The position numbers and the translations under genes are program-made. A stretch of 64,000 nucleotides of DNA, from contig BSWB01000005.1 in the NCBI GenBank assembly GCA_033239125.1, positions 50,018,993 through 50,082,992 of the forward strand, given 5' to 3'. Positions 22,898-34,830 of this stretch are shown one piece after another. The DNA comes from Fagopyrum homotropicum (lineage: Eukaryota > Streptophyta > Magnoliopsida > Caryophyllales > Polygonaceae). The notes beneath the pieces were generated by a model. The model saw only the letters and a list, made by a program, of their open reading frames with translations. It made no database searches and was not told where the DNA came from. How positions within the stretch are numbered: position 1 is the stretch's first letter; each line of letters starts with the position of its first letter.

Positions 22898-23885
22898 TAA
22901 GGGAATGTGGTGTACAAATCCGGGAAAAAGGAACAACACAAACTCTTTTTCTTTTTGTAACTTGAATCAATCGCTTTTTGAGAGCTTTTCTCTTCCTTTT
23001 CAGCACAAAATTCTTTTTCGACTTTACTTTTTAGAAGTATGGACATCGGTGCACAAAAACCGAAGCCTAAAAGATTGACGTTTCTCAATTTCGAGATGCC
23101 TCAAACACTTGATGCACATACCATAATCTTTTAGGAATATCGCTCAATCCGACTTTGGCAAGACACAAACGCCCGGCTATGTGAATGGTGCCGAGTTATT
23201 CATCATCATGATTGACTTCCCCAAACCTATTTTTTATACTTTGAATGCACGATTTTCTTTCATGGCCCTCCCACATCAAACATGCCAAAATCAACTCTTC
23301 CTAATTCCCTGATAGGTAAAGGAGGCAAATATTTCATTGAAGGGCTAGATGAATAAAGAAGAAGCAAGAAAAGTCGAGGTGCCTTAATCATTTCATAAAG
23401 AAGTGCAAGAACTTATATTTTGATTTCAACCTTCATTCCTCAATATGATTTAAACATAAAACTTTCACATTATGAAACTTGCAAGAGAGATTAAACAACA
23501 CATTCAATTTCTTAACAATTTACAATTCAACTTAAGCACACAAATGTCATCAAAAATTCAATTCACAAGTAGATTCATCATAGAATTCATCTCCAATCCT
23601 AGATGCACAATATTTTTCAAAAAAATTCAAAATTTTTTATGGGTTTTTCAAAACTTTTTAATGCAATGCAATAAAGAAACGTGTGACAATAAAAGAAACA
23701 TGCAAATGTTCATGGAATAAAGCAAAGCAAGTGTATCGAGGTATTACATAAAACGAGAGTCACACCCCATAAATACCCCATACTTAACATACACATTGTC
23801 CTCAATGTTTAGGAAAAATAGAGAAAAGAAAAGAAATAAGAAAACTCACTAAGGCAGTGGAGTGGCTCGAACCATCCATGGTCAA
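22898..23885 (-). other. Athila non-coding region downstream of ORF1
   Basis: Continuation of the Athila 3' region interrupted by the chromovirus. AT-rich, no ORF I can support. It begins at the ACTTA insertion point and ends at the ORF1 stop codon. Confidence 0.55.
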
Positions 23886-26800
23886 TCACTGCTGAGGCGG
23901 CTGCGGTGGTGGGTAAGGGAAGAATTCGGAGTTGAATGGTCGCCCAGACTGCTGGCGGTATACATCACGAAGGATCCTAGCATTCTCTTGGCGCTCTTCA
24001 TCTCGCTCATCCTGGCGGGTCTCTAGGTCATCCATCCTCCGTGTAATATCACTCGCCCATCCCGACTGATGTGTATACCAAACAGGAGGCTATTGTGTCC
24101 ACTCCGGCGGCTGCAGGGTCCATGCAGGCCGAGTCGCTGCCCATGCTGGTAGCTGCTGCATCCAAGGTGGAGGAGCTCCCATCCAAGCCGGTTGCTGGCC
24201 GTACCAAGCAGGTGGACTCTCCATCCATGTGGGGCGCTCGCTGACGCTAGCTCGGCGACTGGAAGAAGAAGCGGAAGGCCGTTGCTGGTAATTGGATCTC
24301 CTAGGTGGCTCTGGGAAATCAGTTGGTTGCTCCGGGAATGCTCCAAAATCCTACTCATCCCCTCCTATATCCGGAAAGTCACCTCCTCCCATCTCTTCAT
24401 CCTCATCAACTGCAGCTGCAACTGGAACCTCATTGGGGATGTAAGGAGGTGCTCCTAACCTGTTAGCATGCATAGGAAAAAAAAAGTATTCTTCCAGTTC
24501 TGTTGGCTAAGTCTAAGTGAATACTCCGGGAGCCATGGGATGCCTCTACCACCTCTATCTTCCCAAGGCATGGTTGCGGTAGGTGGACCTCGATGGCGAG
24601 GGATCAAGAGTCCTCTAGTCATGAGACCATTGAGCCCCAACGGTCTCGCAGCAGCTGCCCTCGTACAAGCTGAATAGTCAACCCCTAGCTGTTTTGCAAT
24701 GTGCATAACCAAACCTCCATAGCCTATATTTCTTGTTGATTTGTTCTTCACTTTACTAAGATTAGAGGCGAGCATGGTTGCACACTCCGGAGAGTGGCCG
24801 GAAATCATGCAATACAAGATAAAGAGCTCATCGGTTTTGATCTTTTGAGGGGTCTCGGTCCTCGGGAATAAACATTTGGAGAGGATCCTATGGGCTATCT
24901 TAATAGCTAGGTGGTAGACGAGCTTAGCCTTTGAATCGGCCGGTTGCCAACGGTCCTCATGACCGACAATCATAGTTATTTCCTTCCAAAACTCCTTTGC
25001 CTTAGCTCCTCTAGGAAACGTTCCATTGAACGTTTTGGTAAACCCAAACATCGTCCCAAACTTGTAACACCCCAAGTTTCGCAACTCGGGGAGCTACTGG
25101 TTAGGCTTTCACAGTGGGTCCCGACCTTAGTTTCACAACAACTTAACTAGATCCTACAACAAGGCACAGATAAGGAAATTCAAAAATCATAAAGTATGTT
25201 TTAACAAAACGATGAATGTGATCAGAAAAATGACAGCCGGAAATAACAAAGTCTCATAATGTGAGAAATAGCAACAATCATAAATGAAATACCAACAAAA
25301 GAAACTACACCCCATCCTAAGGAGTACGACACCCCGGCTGTCCACTACCAACCGGATCACTCGGCGTTTGCTCTAACCTGTGGCAAGTCTAAACGACGAT
25401 AAACAGTTAGCTAACTAATCAAATATAAGTAGAAAGATAAATAGCACAAACACACAGAAGAGGGATATAAACACTCAACATATTGGCACACAATCCGGTT
25501 ATTATCTAACAACTTATGTGATTCACTTCATCTTGTTTTAAAAGTTGTAGCACGAGAAATCTTAAGATTTCCCGCCTCCGTTCCTTATCCAACTGGTGAT
25601 GGTTTGGCACACCTCCACCGGTGGCATCCCCGCAAACCAAGTATGGACTAGTCCCGAAAGAAACCCCCAGCGCCCTCGGGCTAACTGAGCAGAATGCTAC
25701 CGCCCGTTACTCTTAGGCTAGATATGTAAGTCGGTCGATCATTACTTTGAAATACACTAGTACACACATCATAAAAGCACCACTATCATCATTCACACTC
25801 ATATCTGACAGCTAGCTAAGTAAGCCCAAAGGACTTACCTGATTCAAGTCTCGACTCTCTGTAAACACAACTTAGTTATTAACTGTAGCAACTCAGTTGT
25901 CTGTCAAAGGAGGTAAGTGTGTCAGCACACTTCCTAGGTAGTTAGAAGCCTAAAACTTCTAAGATAGGAGATCTTATTAGAATAGAATTTATTACAATAC
26001 TCATTTCAGGTAAAATGACGATTTCACCCTTGGTCCCGAGACTTCCAAAAATCCCATAATTTATGCTTAAACTCTTGTTTGAGACTAAAATGTCATATTC
26101 TAACCCTCAAGGCTGAGTTTGGGTAAAACTAGAAAAATTACACATTTTCCTATTTCCCGAAAAGTCATTAAGGTCCAACTTTGGATTCAAATACGAAACT
26201 CAAATAAATTTTTTAAAATTCCGAAATAATTCCTTAGGTCATCTATGATATCCAATCTACTCATATGAGCAAGAATTTCTTAAGACTGTTCAACCATCAC
26301 TTCTACAAAAATTTCTAAAGTGGGTTACAACACTTAGAATTTCCTATACTTAGCCAAAATTCACTGCTGGAAAAACAGTTCAACTACCCTACTTTGGAGT
26401 CTTATAAATTCTAATCCGACCGTTCATTTATTCTCAAATTTTGACACAGTAAACTACATATATTCATCTATGATCTATCAAAATTTCAACGGTAGATCTT
26501 CAATATAACTCCTTAACATTGGTCTACAATATTGACAGTTTCCAACTTCTCAAAACTAAAGAAAACAAGAATTTATTTATAGCAGTCCTTGTTTCTACCA
26601 TTTCTGTTAGCACCACTCAGCAGCTACTCTCTACCTACACTTGATGAAACAAAAAGGCAAGGCAAGAGTTGTTTACCTAGGATCGGAATAGGGTAAAGCC
26701 CAATAGATTGGCGGATGCTGAGGGTAGTCTGGCATGCTTCTCAAGTTGCTAATCTCTCGTGACAATGGTCTAGTAGGAAGGCACAAGAGCAGCCATGTAG

Positions 26801-28209
26801 TTTGTTAAGGAGGCAAGACAGCAAGGGAAAGGGTAAGAGGAAGAGAATAACCGGAACTCACCTAGGCAGTAGGATGTTTTCAGAAACTCGAGTCTCCCAG
26901 GCGATTTGTAGATACACAGAAGGAAGACCTACTCCCTGTTTTTACTCTTGACACATGAGAAGTTGAGTGTTTGCTGTAAGAAGTGTTTGATTGAGGGTTA
27001 GCCTTCAGACGGTCTCTTGTATACAACAAGGGAGGAGGAAAGTCTGTAAAAACGTGGCTCCCGTTGGCTCCCTCTCGCGCACAAAAGACAAGAAGAAGGT
27101 AAGCAGAAGACTTACCTCTGATGCAACAGCGTGTAAAACCAACTCCCAGCCGTCTGTAACAAGTGCAAAAGGCTTCAACTAAGGAGATGGAGGCTTGTTG
27201 TCGCGAAGAAGGCTAGGTGTTAGATCTCGAGGCGAACGAGGACGCTGGGAAGGGACGAGACCTCATAATGAATGTGAACGTTGTATGTGCGTTTATTCCG
27301 GTAAAAACGGCCCTCGGTAGGAAAGTGTAACGGTGGAAACGTAAAGATGGGAGAGAGGGTAGAGTGGATCTGGGCGTGTTGCTAGGAATCAAAAGGAGAG
27401 GAGACTGTCTGTCCCTGGGTTGCACGTCCTGGGCTGAAGCGGAAGATCCAGCAAGCAGCAAGGCCCATCCTGAGCTGCAAGTCTTCGGCTGGAGCGAAGC
27501 AGCAATGCACCATTTTGGGCTGCACATCCTGGGTTGGGGCAAAGCAGCAATCAGCGAGGCAGCATCCAGGGCTGTAGGTTGTTGTCTTGGTCTTGTCACA
27601 AGGTTGTCGGGCTTCGTCATGGTCTCGTCTTAGCTTTGTCATGGTCTCGTCAATAGACGTCGTTATGAATTAGATTAGGGTTTGATACAATTCATCATTT
27701 TATGTGACTAAAAGAGTACATAAAATGATAGAATGTGTTCTAGTGCAACCCTAGGTAAAACTAGGAAAGGTCCACGGATCGAAAAACCGATTTGACTCGG
27801 AATAAACGGAATTAAAATTTTATGGATATTACAAAATTGCACGAAAGATTATAGTTGTGCTCCATCAATCTAAAAGATACCGTTCGGTTAACGACACTAT
27901 GCTCAAAGGAAGTGATGAACTCCCTAGTGATCTCCTCATATGCATCTTTCCTAATGGTAGAGAACACAACCAAACCAGCCCTATCAAGCATCCAAGTCAC
28001 GTCCTCAACCACATTCAATTCCTGGAGTTACTCCATTACAATAAACCTAGGAGCTATCACTTTCCGTTCAACAATTTTCTCCATAGCTCCAATGTAATCC
28101 TCATGGATAGTGGGGACTCTAGGGGTTGGTGGGAGGTTAGGAGGGGTTGAGAAGAAGATCCAGTACCCTTTTGCTTCTTAGTCCTGTGTGATTTCCTTGT
28201 TCCGAACAT
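23886..28209 (-). pseudogene. Athila ORF1 (env-like position), split by a solo LTR
   Basis: Minus-strand frame from an ATG at 28209 to a TGA at 23886-23888. The first part (28209-27834) has a frameshift near 28130 and a TAA near 28027. The solo LTR at 25063-27833 then interrupts it, and it resumes at 25062. The segment 24455-25062 matches the plant 'Arabidopsis retrotransposon ORF-1' (Athila) family: an FW near the start, a helical block with LVYHLAIKIAHRILSKCLF, FILYCMISGH and GGLVMHIAKQLGV. After another frameshift near 24440 the C-terminal part carries repeated P-x-W units (about 24080-24230, e.g. PPPWMQQLPAW) with one in-frame TAG, then a charged coiled segment and a proline/glutamine tail. 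Its place after pol is where retroviruses have env, but I see no signal peptide or membrane anchor; function unknown. Confidence 0.75.
25063..27833 (-). mobile_element. Solo LTR of a chromovirus-type Ty3 element
   Basis: On the minus strand it runs from TGTAATATCC (27833) to TTGGGGTGTTACA (25063), the ends typical of Tekay-type LTRs. There is no internal region, primer site or pol sequence. Flanks are AAACT and AAATT, a 5-bp duplication with one change. Internal landmarks shared with the other LTRs here are the CCACCGG block near 25614 and the GTAAGCCCAAAGGACTTACC block near 25822. About 2.8 kb. The usual origin is recombination between two LTRs of a full element. Bases 27416-27560 contain about three imperfect copies of a 55-60 bp GC-rich unit around GCTGCA..TCCTGGGCT. 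Confidence 0.8.
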
Positions 28210-29125
28210 TTTCTCAAAATTTTCCAGAAATCACGGTATGTTCTTCAAAAACCACGGTCGTGGAAACGTACGGCAGGCCGTGAAAAGCTTCGAATTCACC
28301 CAAAACTCAGCAAAACCATAGCAAACTCAACAACAACAGTCCTAAACTAATTCTAAGTCCAATATCGTCCAGTTCCCCAAAAAATTTGCAATAAAAACGA
28401 GCAAAATCAATCAAGGAGAGGATAGAGAGAAAACCTAGGTTTTGGATTTGAGAAAATCCAAATTCACTTCCGATTGCTGATTGTTCGTGCAGTTTGTTGT
28501 TGTAATCTTGTATAGAATTTGATTTGCTTCACAGTGGGTTGAAGAATTGCTCAAATCGGTTACCGAACGAATAATCACAAGGGAGAGGGCTCTTCGGCGT
28601 GGTTTTAGGCGTGGAAGTGGTGAAGGTTGTGAGAAGTTTGTGAAGAAGAAGAACTTATATAGGGCCGTAAAAATTTTGAAAAACACGGCCGTGGAATTGT
28701 ACGACACCCGTGGTTTTTGGCAATTTTATTTTCTTTAGCTATGACCTGCTTTTCCACGGTCCAAAATGGCATTCCACGGCCGTAGTTTTGTACGGACACC
28801 CGTAGAATCCTCTGTTCTCGCCAAAAATCCAAGTTTTGTCGTTCTTTTGGCTTTCTTCACTTCTTTTGCTTGTTTCTTATCCCTGACATTCAAAAACACA
28901 AACATACCGGAAGGTATCGAGGAAAAGCAAATAAAAACAACTAAACTAACTAACCTAAGAAAGAGAACAAAAACAAAAACGAGAATGCAATACCTTGGGT
29001 TGCCTCCCAAGAAGCGCTTTGTTTTAGGTCCGTAGCTAGACCATTCCTTAGTGTTTAGGTGAGGATAATTGGAGCGATTTCCTCAGCTTGAAGCTCCGGT
29101 GAGTACTTCTTGAGTCGTTGGCCGT
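28210..29125 (-). promoter_or_regulatory. Promoter-like spacer between Athila pol and ORF1
   Basis: Non-coding in the sense direction. It holds CCACGG/CCGTGG boxes (28252-28263 at the ORF1 start; 28683-28694; 28774-28785; half-sites near 28710 and 28755) and a TATA-like box at 28655-28661. About 420 bases of pyrimidine-rich leader then lead to the ORF1 ATG at 28209. The arrangement of boxes upstream of a CCCTATA..AAG core repeats that of the 3' LTR at 12949-13160. I infer a promoter for ORF1; nothing here proves transcription. Confidence 0.5.
28655..28661 (-). promoter_or_regulatory. TATA-like box upstream of Athila ORF1
   Basis: Minus-strand TATATAA within GGCCCTATATAAGTTC, about 25-125 bases downstream of the CCACGGCCGTGG boxes in the sense direction. 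Confidence 0.5.
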
Positions 29126-32100
29126 TCACTTTGAAATTTCCGCACTTTTCACCCCATACTTCAACTGCACCATGGGGAAAACATGTTTAATTACATAAGG
29201 TCCTGTCCAACGAGATTTAAGCTTACCTGGAAAAAGTCGAAGTCTAGAATTGAAGAGAAGAACAAGGTCTCCTTCTTTGAGATCCTTTGGAATGATATGC
29301 TTATCATGCCAACGCTTCGCTCTTTCTTTGTAGATCTTAGCGTTCTCATAGGCGTTCAGGCGGAGTTCTTCTAGCTCGTTAAGATCCAAGAGGCGCTTTT
29401 CGCCTGCTTCCTTCATGCTGAAGTTCAACCACTTGAAAGCCCAATTCGCTTTATGTTCCAGCTCTACCGGAAGATGACAAGACTTTCCATACACAAGGTT
29501 GTATGGTGTTGTGCCGATTGGAGTCTTGTATGCCGTTCTATACGCCTAGAATACGTCATCCAATTTTAACGACCAATCTTTATTCATCTTAGACACCGTC
29601 TTCTCGAGGATTCCTTTGATTTCTCTATTTGAAATATCCAATTGTCCACTTGTTTGCGGATGGTAGGGTGTAGCGATCTTGTGAGTCACCCAATACTTAG
29701 CTAGTAGAGCTTCAAATCGTCGGGATATGAAGTGTGAACCTCCGTCACTAATGATGGTCCGTGGTGTCCCAAACCTTGGGAAAATAGTTCTATTAAAGAA
29801 CTTGACAACCACCATCGTATCGTTAGTTGGAGAGGCAATAGCTTCAACCCATCTTGAAACATAATCTACAGCTAGAAGTATGTATTGGTTTCCACAAGAT
29901 GATGGGAATGGTCCCATGAAATCGACTCCCCAAACGTCAAAGATCTCTACCTCTTGAATGTTGTTGAGAGGCATCTCATTCCTCCTAGAAATGGTTCTTG
30001 TTCTTTGACAAGTATCGCAACAAGCAACAAAGGTTTGCACATCCTTAAATAAAGTAGGCCAAAAGAATCCGGATTGCAATACCTTAGCGCTAGTTTTATG
30101 AGAACTAGTGTGTCCTCCACAAGGAAGTGAATGACAATGACGAATGACACTTTGCAATTCGTCTTCCGGCACACATCTTCTAATGATGTCATCAGGACCT
30201 CTCTTGAAGAGTAGAGGTTCATTCCAATAGTATTGACGGACATCCCTAAAGAATTTCTTTCTTTGTGCGTAGGATAATCCGGGAGGTATTTCCTGACAAA
30301 GCAAATAATTCACAAAATCAGCAAACCAAGGTTCGTTACCTCTAGAAATAAGATTGATGCACTCTTCCAGTATATGCAATTGTTCGTCCGGGAAAGAGTC
30401 ATCAATAGGCAAGTCGTCGCTATCAGCATGTGGTAGACGACTCAAATGATCCACAACAGAATTTTTGGATCCATTCTTGTCACGGATTTCAAGATCGAAA
30501 TCTTGAAGGAGGAGAATCCACCTAATCAACCTTGGTTTTGCATCCTTCTTGGCGAGCAAATACCGAATTGCTCAATGATCCGTGTATACTATCACCTTTG
30601 CTCCTACAAGATAAGAACGAAAATTTTCAAAAGCATAAACGACAGCAAGAAATTCTTTCTCCGTTGTAGCATAGTTGAGTTGTGCTTCATCTAACGTCTT
30701 GCTACCATAGTAGATGGCATGAGTGCGTCCATCCTTCTTTTGTCCAAGCACAGCTCCTACAGCTACGTCGCTTGCATCGCACATGATCTCAAAGGGAAGA
30801 GTCCAATCCGGAGGTTGAATAATTGGGGCTGAGATTAGAGCTTCCCGAATCCTGTAAAAGGCATCCAAACATTCTTTCGAAAATTCGAAAACTGCATCCT
30901 TCATCAAAAGATTAGTTAGCGGTTTAGAAATTTTCGAGAAGTCTTTTATGAATCTTCTATAAAATCCAGCGTGTCCTAGAAAACTTCTAATCCCCTTCAC
31001 CGAAGATGGAGGGGGAAACGTCTCTATTGTTTCAATCTTAGCCTTATCAACCTCAATCCCTCTATTGGAGATCAAGTGTCCTAAAACTAGCCTTCCTTAA
31101 CCATAAAGTGACACTTTTCCCAGTTTAGAACTAGGTTCGTGTCTTCACACCTTTACAAAACAAGATCGAGGTTAGCAAGACAATTATCGAATGACGAACC
31201 ATAAACAAAAAAGTCATCCATAAAAACCTCCATGATTTCCTCAATGTATTCCGAGAAGATGGCCATCATACACCTTTGAAAGGTGGTTAGAGCGCTGCAA
31301 AGTCCGAATGGCATCCTCCTATAAGCAAACATACCTCATGGGCACGTGAATGTGGTCTTTTCTTGATCCTCCGGATGAATCGGAATCTGAAAGAAAGCAC
31401 TATAACTATCAAGATAGCAAAAGTAGGAGTGTTGTGCTAACCTTTCAAGCATTTGATCAATGAATGGAAGCGGGAAGTGATCCTTTCTCGTCGCATTGTT
31501 GAGCTTGCGATAGTTAATGCACATCCTCCATCTTGTCACGGTTATTGTTGGAATGAGTTCGTTGTTTTTGTTAGCCACAACGGTCATTCCTACCTTCTTC
31601 GGAACAACTTGAACGGGGCTCACCCACTTGCTATCGGAGATAGGGTAAATGATACCTGCATCAAGCAGTTTGAGGATCTCCTTCTTCACGACCTCTTTCA
31701 TGATCGGATTTAACCGTCTTTGAGGTTGGCGCAAAGGCGTATAATCCTCTTCCACTAAAATCTTGTGCATACATAAAGAAGGTTTGATTCTTACAAGATC
31801 TTCTATAGTGTAACCTAAAGCTTTTCTATGTTTCCTCAAAACAGCCATAAGCTTTTCATGTTCATCTTCACTCAAATCAGAACTAACAATATGGGAAACG
31901 TAGAATTAGTTCCAAGAAATGCATACCTAAGATGTATGGGAAGTGGCTTCAATTCCAAGGTTGTTGGTGCCTTTGGAGTGTCTTGATTAGCTTATGTCTC
32001 CTTGGAAGTCTCCAAGGGTGTGGGAGTGTTGGAGGAAGAATCATGGATGCTTGTAGAAAGAACGGAGTTATCTCCAGCATTTTCCAAAACCACGGTGCCA

Positions 32101-33028
32101 CTGTTACTTCCACGGCCGTGGAAAGTGTCTTGGAGGCCGTGGAAATTGGGTTGAATTAAATCTTTGCTCTCGACATAACTTTCCATGGGTGGAATAGGTG
32201 AAACCACACCCGTGGAAAAGCACGACAGACCGTGATTTCTGACGTTTTCGGAGCCATCGTAAAAAATTTTGAATTTTTTAACTTGCACCTCTTTTAGCTC
32301 TTCCAAAGCATCAACCTCAGCATTGCACTTTTCTTGTTCTCCTCTTTCCATGATGCTCATGGTTATGACCTTATGCAATGGATCTTTGAATAAGATCGCA
32401 CTTACTTCCTCCCTAGACATATCTTCGTCATAGATGTTGAACATGTCTTCTTAAAGTGATGGATCTTTTGTCAAAGTCGAGAGGACAAACTCAATCTTCT
32501 CTTCTCCAATATCGAAGTCCAATCTTGCATTCTTGCAATCGACCATACAACCGGAGGTTGCAAGAAAATGTCTCCCGAGTATGATCGGGACTGGACAATC
32601 TGCAGGAATATCAAGCACAACAAAATCTATAGGAATATAGAATCTACCGAGCTTAATCAGGTCGTCTTCAATGATTCCTACGGGCCGAGTAATGGAGCGG
32701 TCTGCCATATACAATGTCATCTTCACCGATTTTGGTTAGCCTAAACCGACCTTCCTGCACAAGGCAAGTGGAATGATGCTCACACTCTCTCCCAAGTCAC
32801 AAAGTGCATCATATGTGACCTCTCCAATTCCTATTGGTATACAAAATGACCCCGGATCTCTCAGCTTTGGGGGCATCTTTTCCGTCATCGTTTTGATGAG
32901 TTCTGAAGATTCCGAACTCATCTTGACTTCTCCAAAGTCTTCTAGCTTCCTCTTGTTAGAGAGGATCTCTTTCAAGAATTTCACGTAAGCGGGCATACCT
33001 AAAATTGCATCAATAAAGGGTATGTTAA
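29126..33028 (-). pseudogene. Athila pol (protease, RT, RNase H, integrase), broken
   Basis: Sense runs from 33028 to 29126. The protease region 32996-32736 has CDLGES at its active site (family form DLGAS) and ends at a TAA. The linker 32444-31992 contains two CCACGG motifs and further stops. RT 31875-31336 carries SKWVSPVQVVPKK, WRMCINYRKLN and HFPLPFIDQMLE. A TGA near 31334 cuts it just before the MPFGL block, and the F-M-D-D box at about 31215 lies beyond it. Further stops and a frameshift occur at 31150-31085. RNase H is 31075-30450 (MCDASDVAVG, YTDH). Integrase 30559-29546 has the HHCC finger (CDTCQ), DFMGPFPS, ISDGGSHF and HPQTSGQ. Its C-terminal part, 29494-29126, follows a stop and includes GPYVIKHVFP. 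At least seven defects; inactive. Confidence 0.88.
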
Positions 33029-33119
33029 CAGTGGCGGAGCCTTAAGGGGGGGACTAATCAGTTACGATATTTAATTCAATTACAAAAAAAATAGCTATAA
33101 AATAATACATTAGTAAAAA

Positions 33120-33407
33120 CTAAAGTTTAAACAATGGTTGACAAGCACCTTGAACTACATATTCTCTTTTCACAACATCTCTAACCCGAGGCCCATACTC
33201 ATTGATGGATTTACGCAATGCCAGATCACTAATAATACTAAATTCACAAGTTGAATCATGATGACTCTCCCTTCGAACTCTTATTTCGCCAACAACTTCA
33301 TTTCTAACATCATTTTCAATTGGTGCACCAACATTCACACTAGGAATTGAACTTGAATCTCCATCACTTGGAATTGATACCTTCTTCCGAATAAGATACT
33401 TGTCCAT
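33120..33407 (-). pseudogene. hAT transposase, N-terminal fragment
   Basis: 95 codons starting MDKYLIRK and ending shortly after DVVKREYVVQGACQP. That last block matches the beginning of the TTF-type zinc-finger region in plant hAT transposases (ZMYM1-like), where a conserved R-x-Y-L-x-x-G-P-C-Q-P motif occurs. The rest of the roughly 700-residue protein, including the DDE core and hATC domain, is absent. The fragment gives the orientation of the element and shows that it is a deletion derivative of an autonomous parent. Confidence 0.65.
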
Positions 33408-33917
33408 ACTATTAAATCCTAATCATACAATTAACAAATTTAATTCAAACACAAATGAATTTTAAAACCTAAAATGCCCAACTTAACAAATTATACTTAA
33501 ATCACAATGTAACACATTTAAAACAAATACTCAATCAAGCTTCAACGCTCGACAATCAACAATCCGTAATAGCAATCAACAATTCGTAATCAACAATCAA
33601 CATTTAAAAGCAATCAACATTCAACAATCCGTAATTTCAAGTATTCAACAATCTTTCAATCAACATTCAACATCAAATAGAAATCAACAATCCGTAATTT
33701 CATCATGAAAATTGAAGATATTGGATGAGAATTGAGAAGACCGGTTACCTGAAGAATTGAAGATTATAGGAATTTGCAGCACTCTGCAGACTACAGTGGC
33801 GTAAACAATTTGGGACCGGCGATGGGGAGCAGGCCAACAGTGGAAGGACCGGTGAAGGGGAGTGGAGCAGGCAGAGTAGCGACGGAGACTTGGTGGGCCG
33901 GTGGCGACTGCACTTCG

Positions 33918-34050
33918 GCGAAGGGGAGGGGTCCGAGGGGAGTGCGGTTGTGCGAGTACTGCTTCTGTAGACTGCACATTCTGGCGAAGGGGAGGGGTCC
34001 GACTGTCCGATGGGAGTGCGAGTGCTGCTTCGGCGAAGGGGAGGGGTCCG
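33918..34050. repeat. GC-rich subterminal repeats of the hAT element
   Basis: Three copies of GGCGAAGGGGAGGGGTCCGA begin at about 33917, 33983 and 34032, with a weaker one near 33849. They lie in the presumed 5' leader of the element. Confidence 0.8.
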
Positions 34051-34787
34051 AGGGCCGGCGTCCGACGATGGGAAAGGTCCGAGAAGCCGGAGACTTGCAG
34101 TTGGCACTTGGCAGCAATGGCGTGACTCGTGAGGGCGTGAGGGCGTGAGGGAGATGGAGTGGAGTGCAGCGGCTGGCGAGAATCTTTCAGGCTTCAGCGC
34201 AGGAGGGTTTTTTTTCTTAGTTCAAAACGACGTCGTTTTGACTGGGGGGTTTTCATAGCTTAAGCGACATCGTTTTGGAGGGGCACCTTCCCCTCCCTTA
34301 CACCCCTCAGCTCCGCCACTGTATGTTAATATGCAGTTTGCTCATAAGGTCGATAAACTTACCGAACTGCTTGTCTAGACGCGCTCTTACTCTAGATTGC
34401 GGGAATGGTAAGGGAGGTGTATAAGCTGGAGGAGGAACGTAGACATCTTCCTTCTCCTTTCCCTTGTCTTTCTCCTTCTCTTTCTCGTTGGGAACTTCAA
34501 CGAATTTGGGTTGTGGATCGGTGATTATTGCCCCACTTCTCATTGTAACTGCCATCACCCTTCCTTTAGGATTATCTTCCGTGTTTCCAGGAAGTTTTCC
34601 TTGATCTCTTGGAACTTCTTCAGCCTTGCTGAATACTTGGTTCTCCAAAGCTTTTTGTGCTTTATCAACCGAAGTAATGTAGTTCTCTAATCCTTGTATC
34701 TTTCCCAAAAGCGTTTCCAGCATAGGATCGGTATTGTCCTTCTCCTTTTTATTTGAACTATTTGATGTTTGCCCCTGACTTTTCAAA

Positions 34788-34830
34788 GGAGAAGAAGAAG
34801 AAGAAGAAGAAGAAGAAGAAGAAGAAGAAG
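34788..34830. repeat. (GAA)n microsatellite inside gag
   Basis: About 14 GAA units. In the Athila gag frame on the minus strand they read as polyserine. Confidence 0.9.

Larger units (their letters stand above)
33029..34321 (-). mobile_element. Internally deleted hAT transposon with a transposase remnant
   Basis: Terminal inverted repeats CAGTGGCGGAGC (12 of 12 matching) with a perfect 8-bp target duplication TATGTTAA (33021-33028 and 34322-34329), the hallmark of hAT elements. Length 1,293 bases. It interrupts the Athila gag-protease frame. The AAAACGACGTCGTTTT palindrome (34223-34238) and a second AGCGACATCGTTTT copy near 34263 are subterminal. Bases 33780-34180 are much more GC-rich than the surroundings and contain repeated GGCGAAGGGGAGGGGTCCGA units. 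The element retains the start of its transposase (33407-33120) but nothing of the catalytic or dimerisation region. Confidence 0.9.

Noticed and set aside
27213..27642. Overlapping 86-135 codon frames on both strands
   Set aside because: They fall in the GC-richer, internally repeated part of the solo LTR and have no family resemblance.
33684..34148. Overlapping Pro/Ser/Arg-rich frames on both strands
   Set aside because: They arise from the GC-rich subterminal repeats of the hAT element; frames on all strands are open for compositional reasons.
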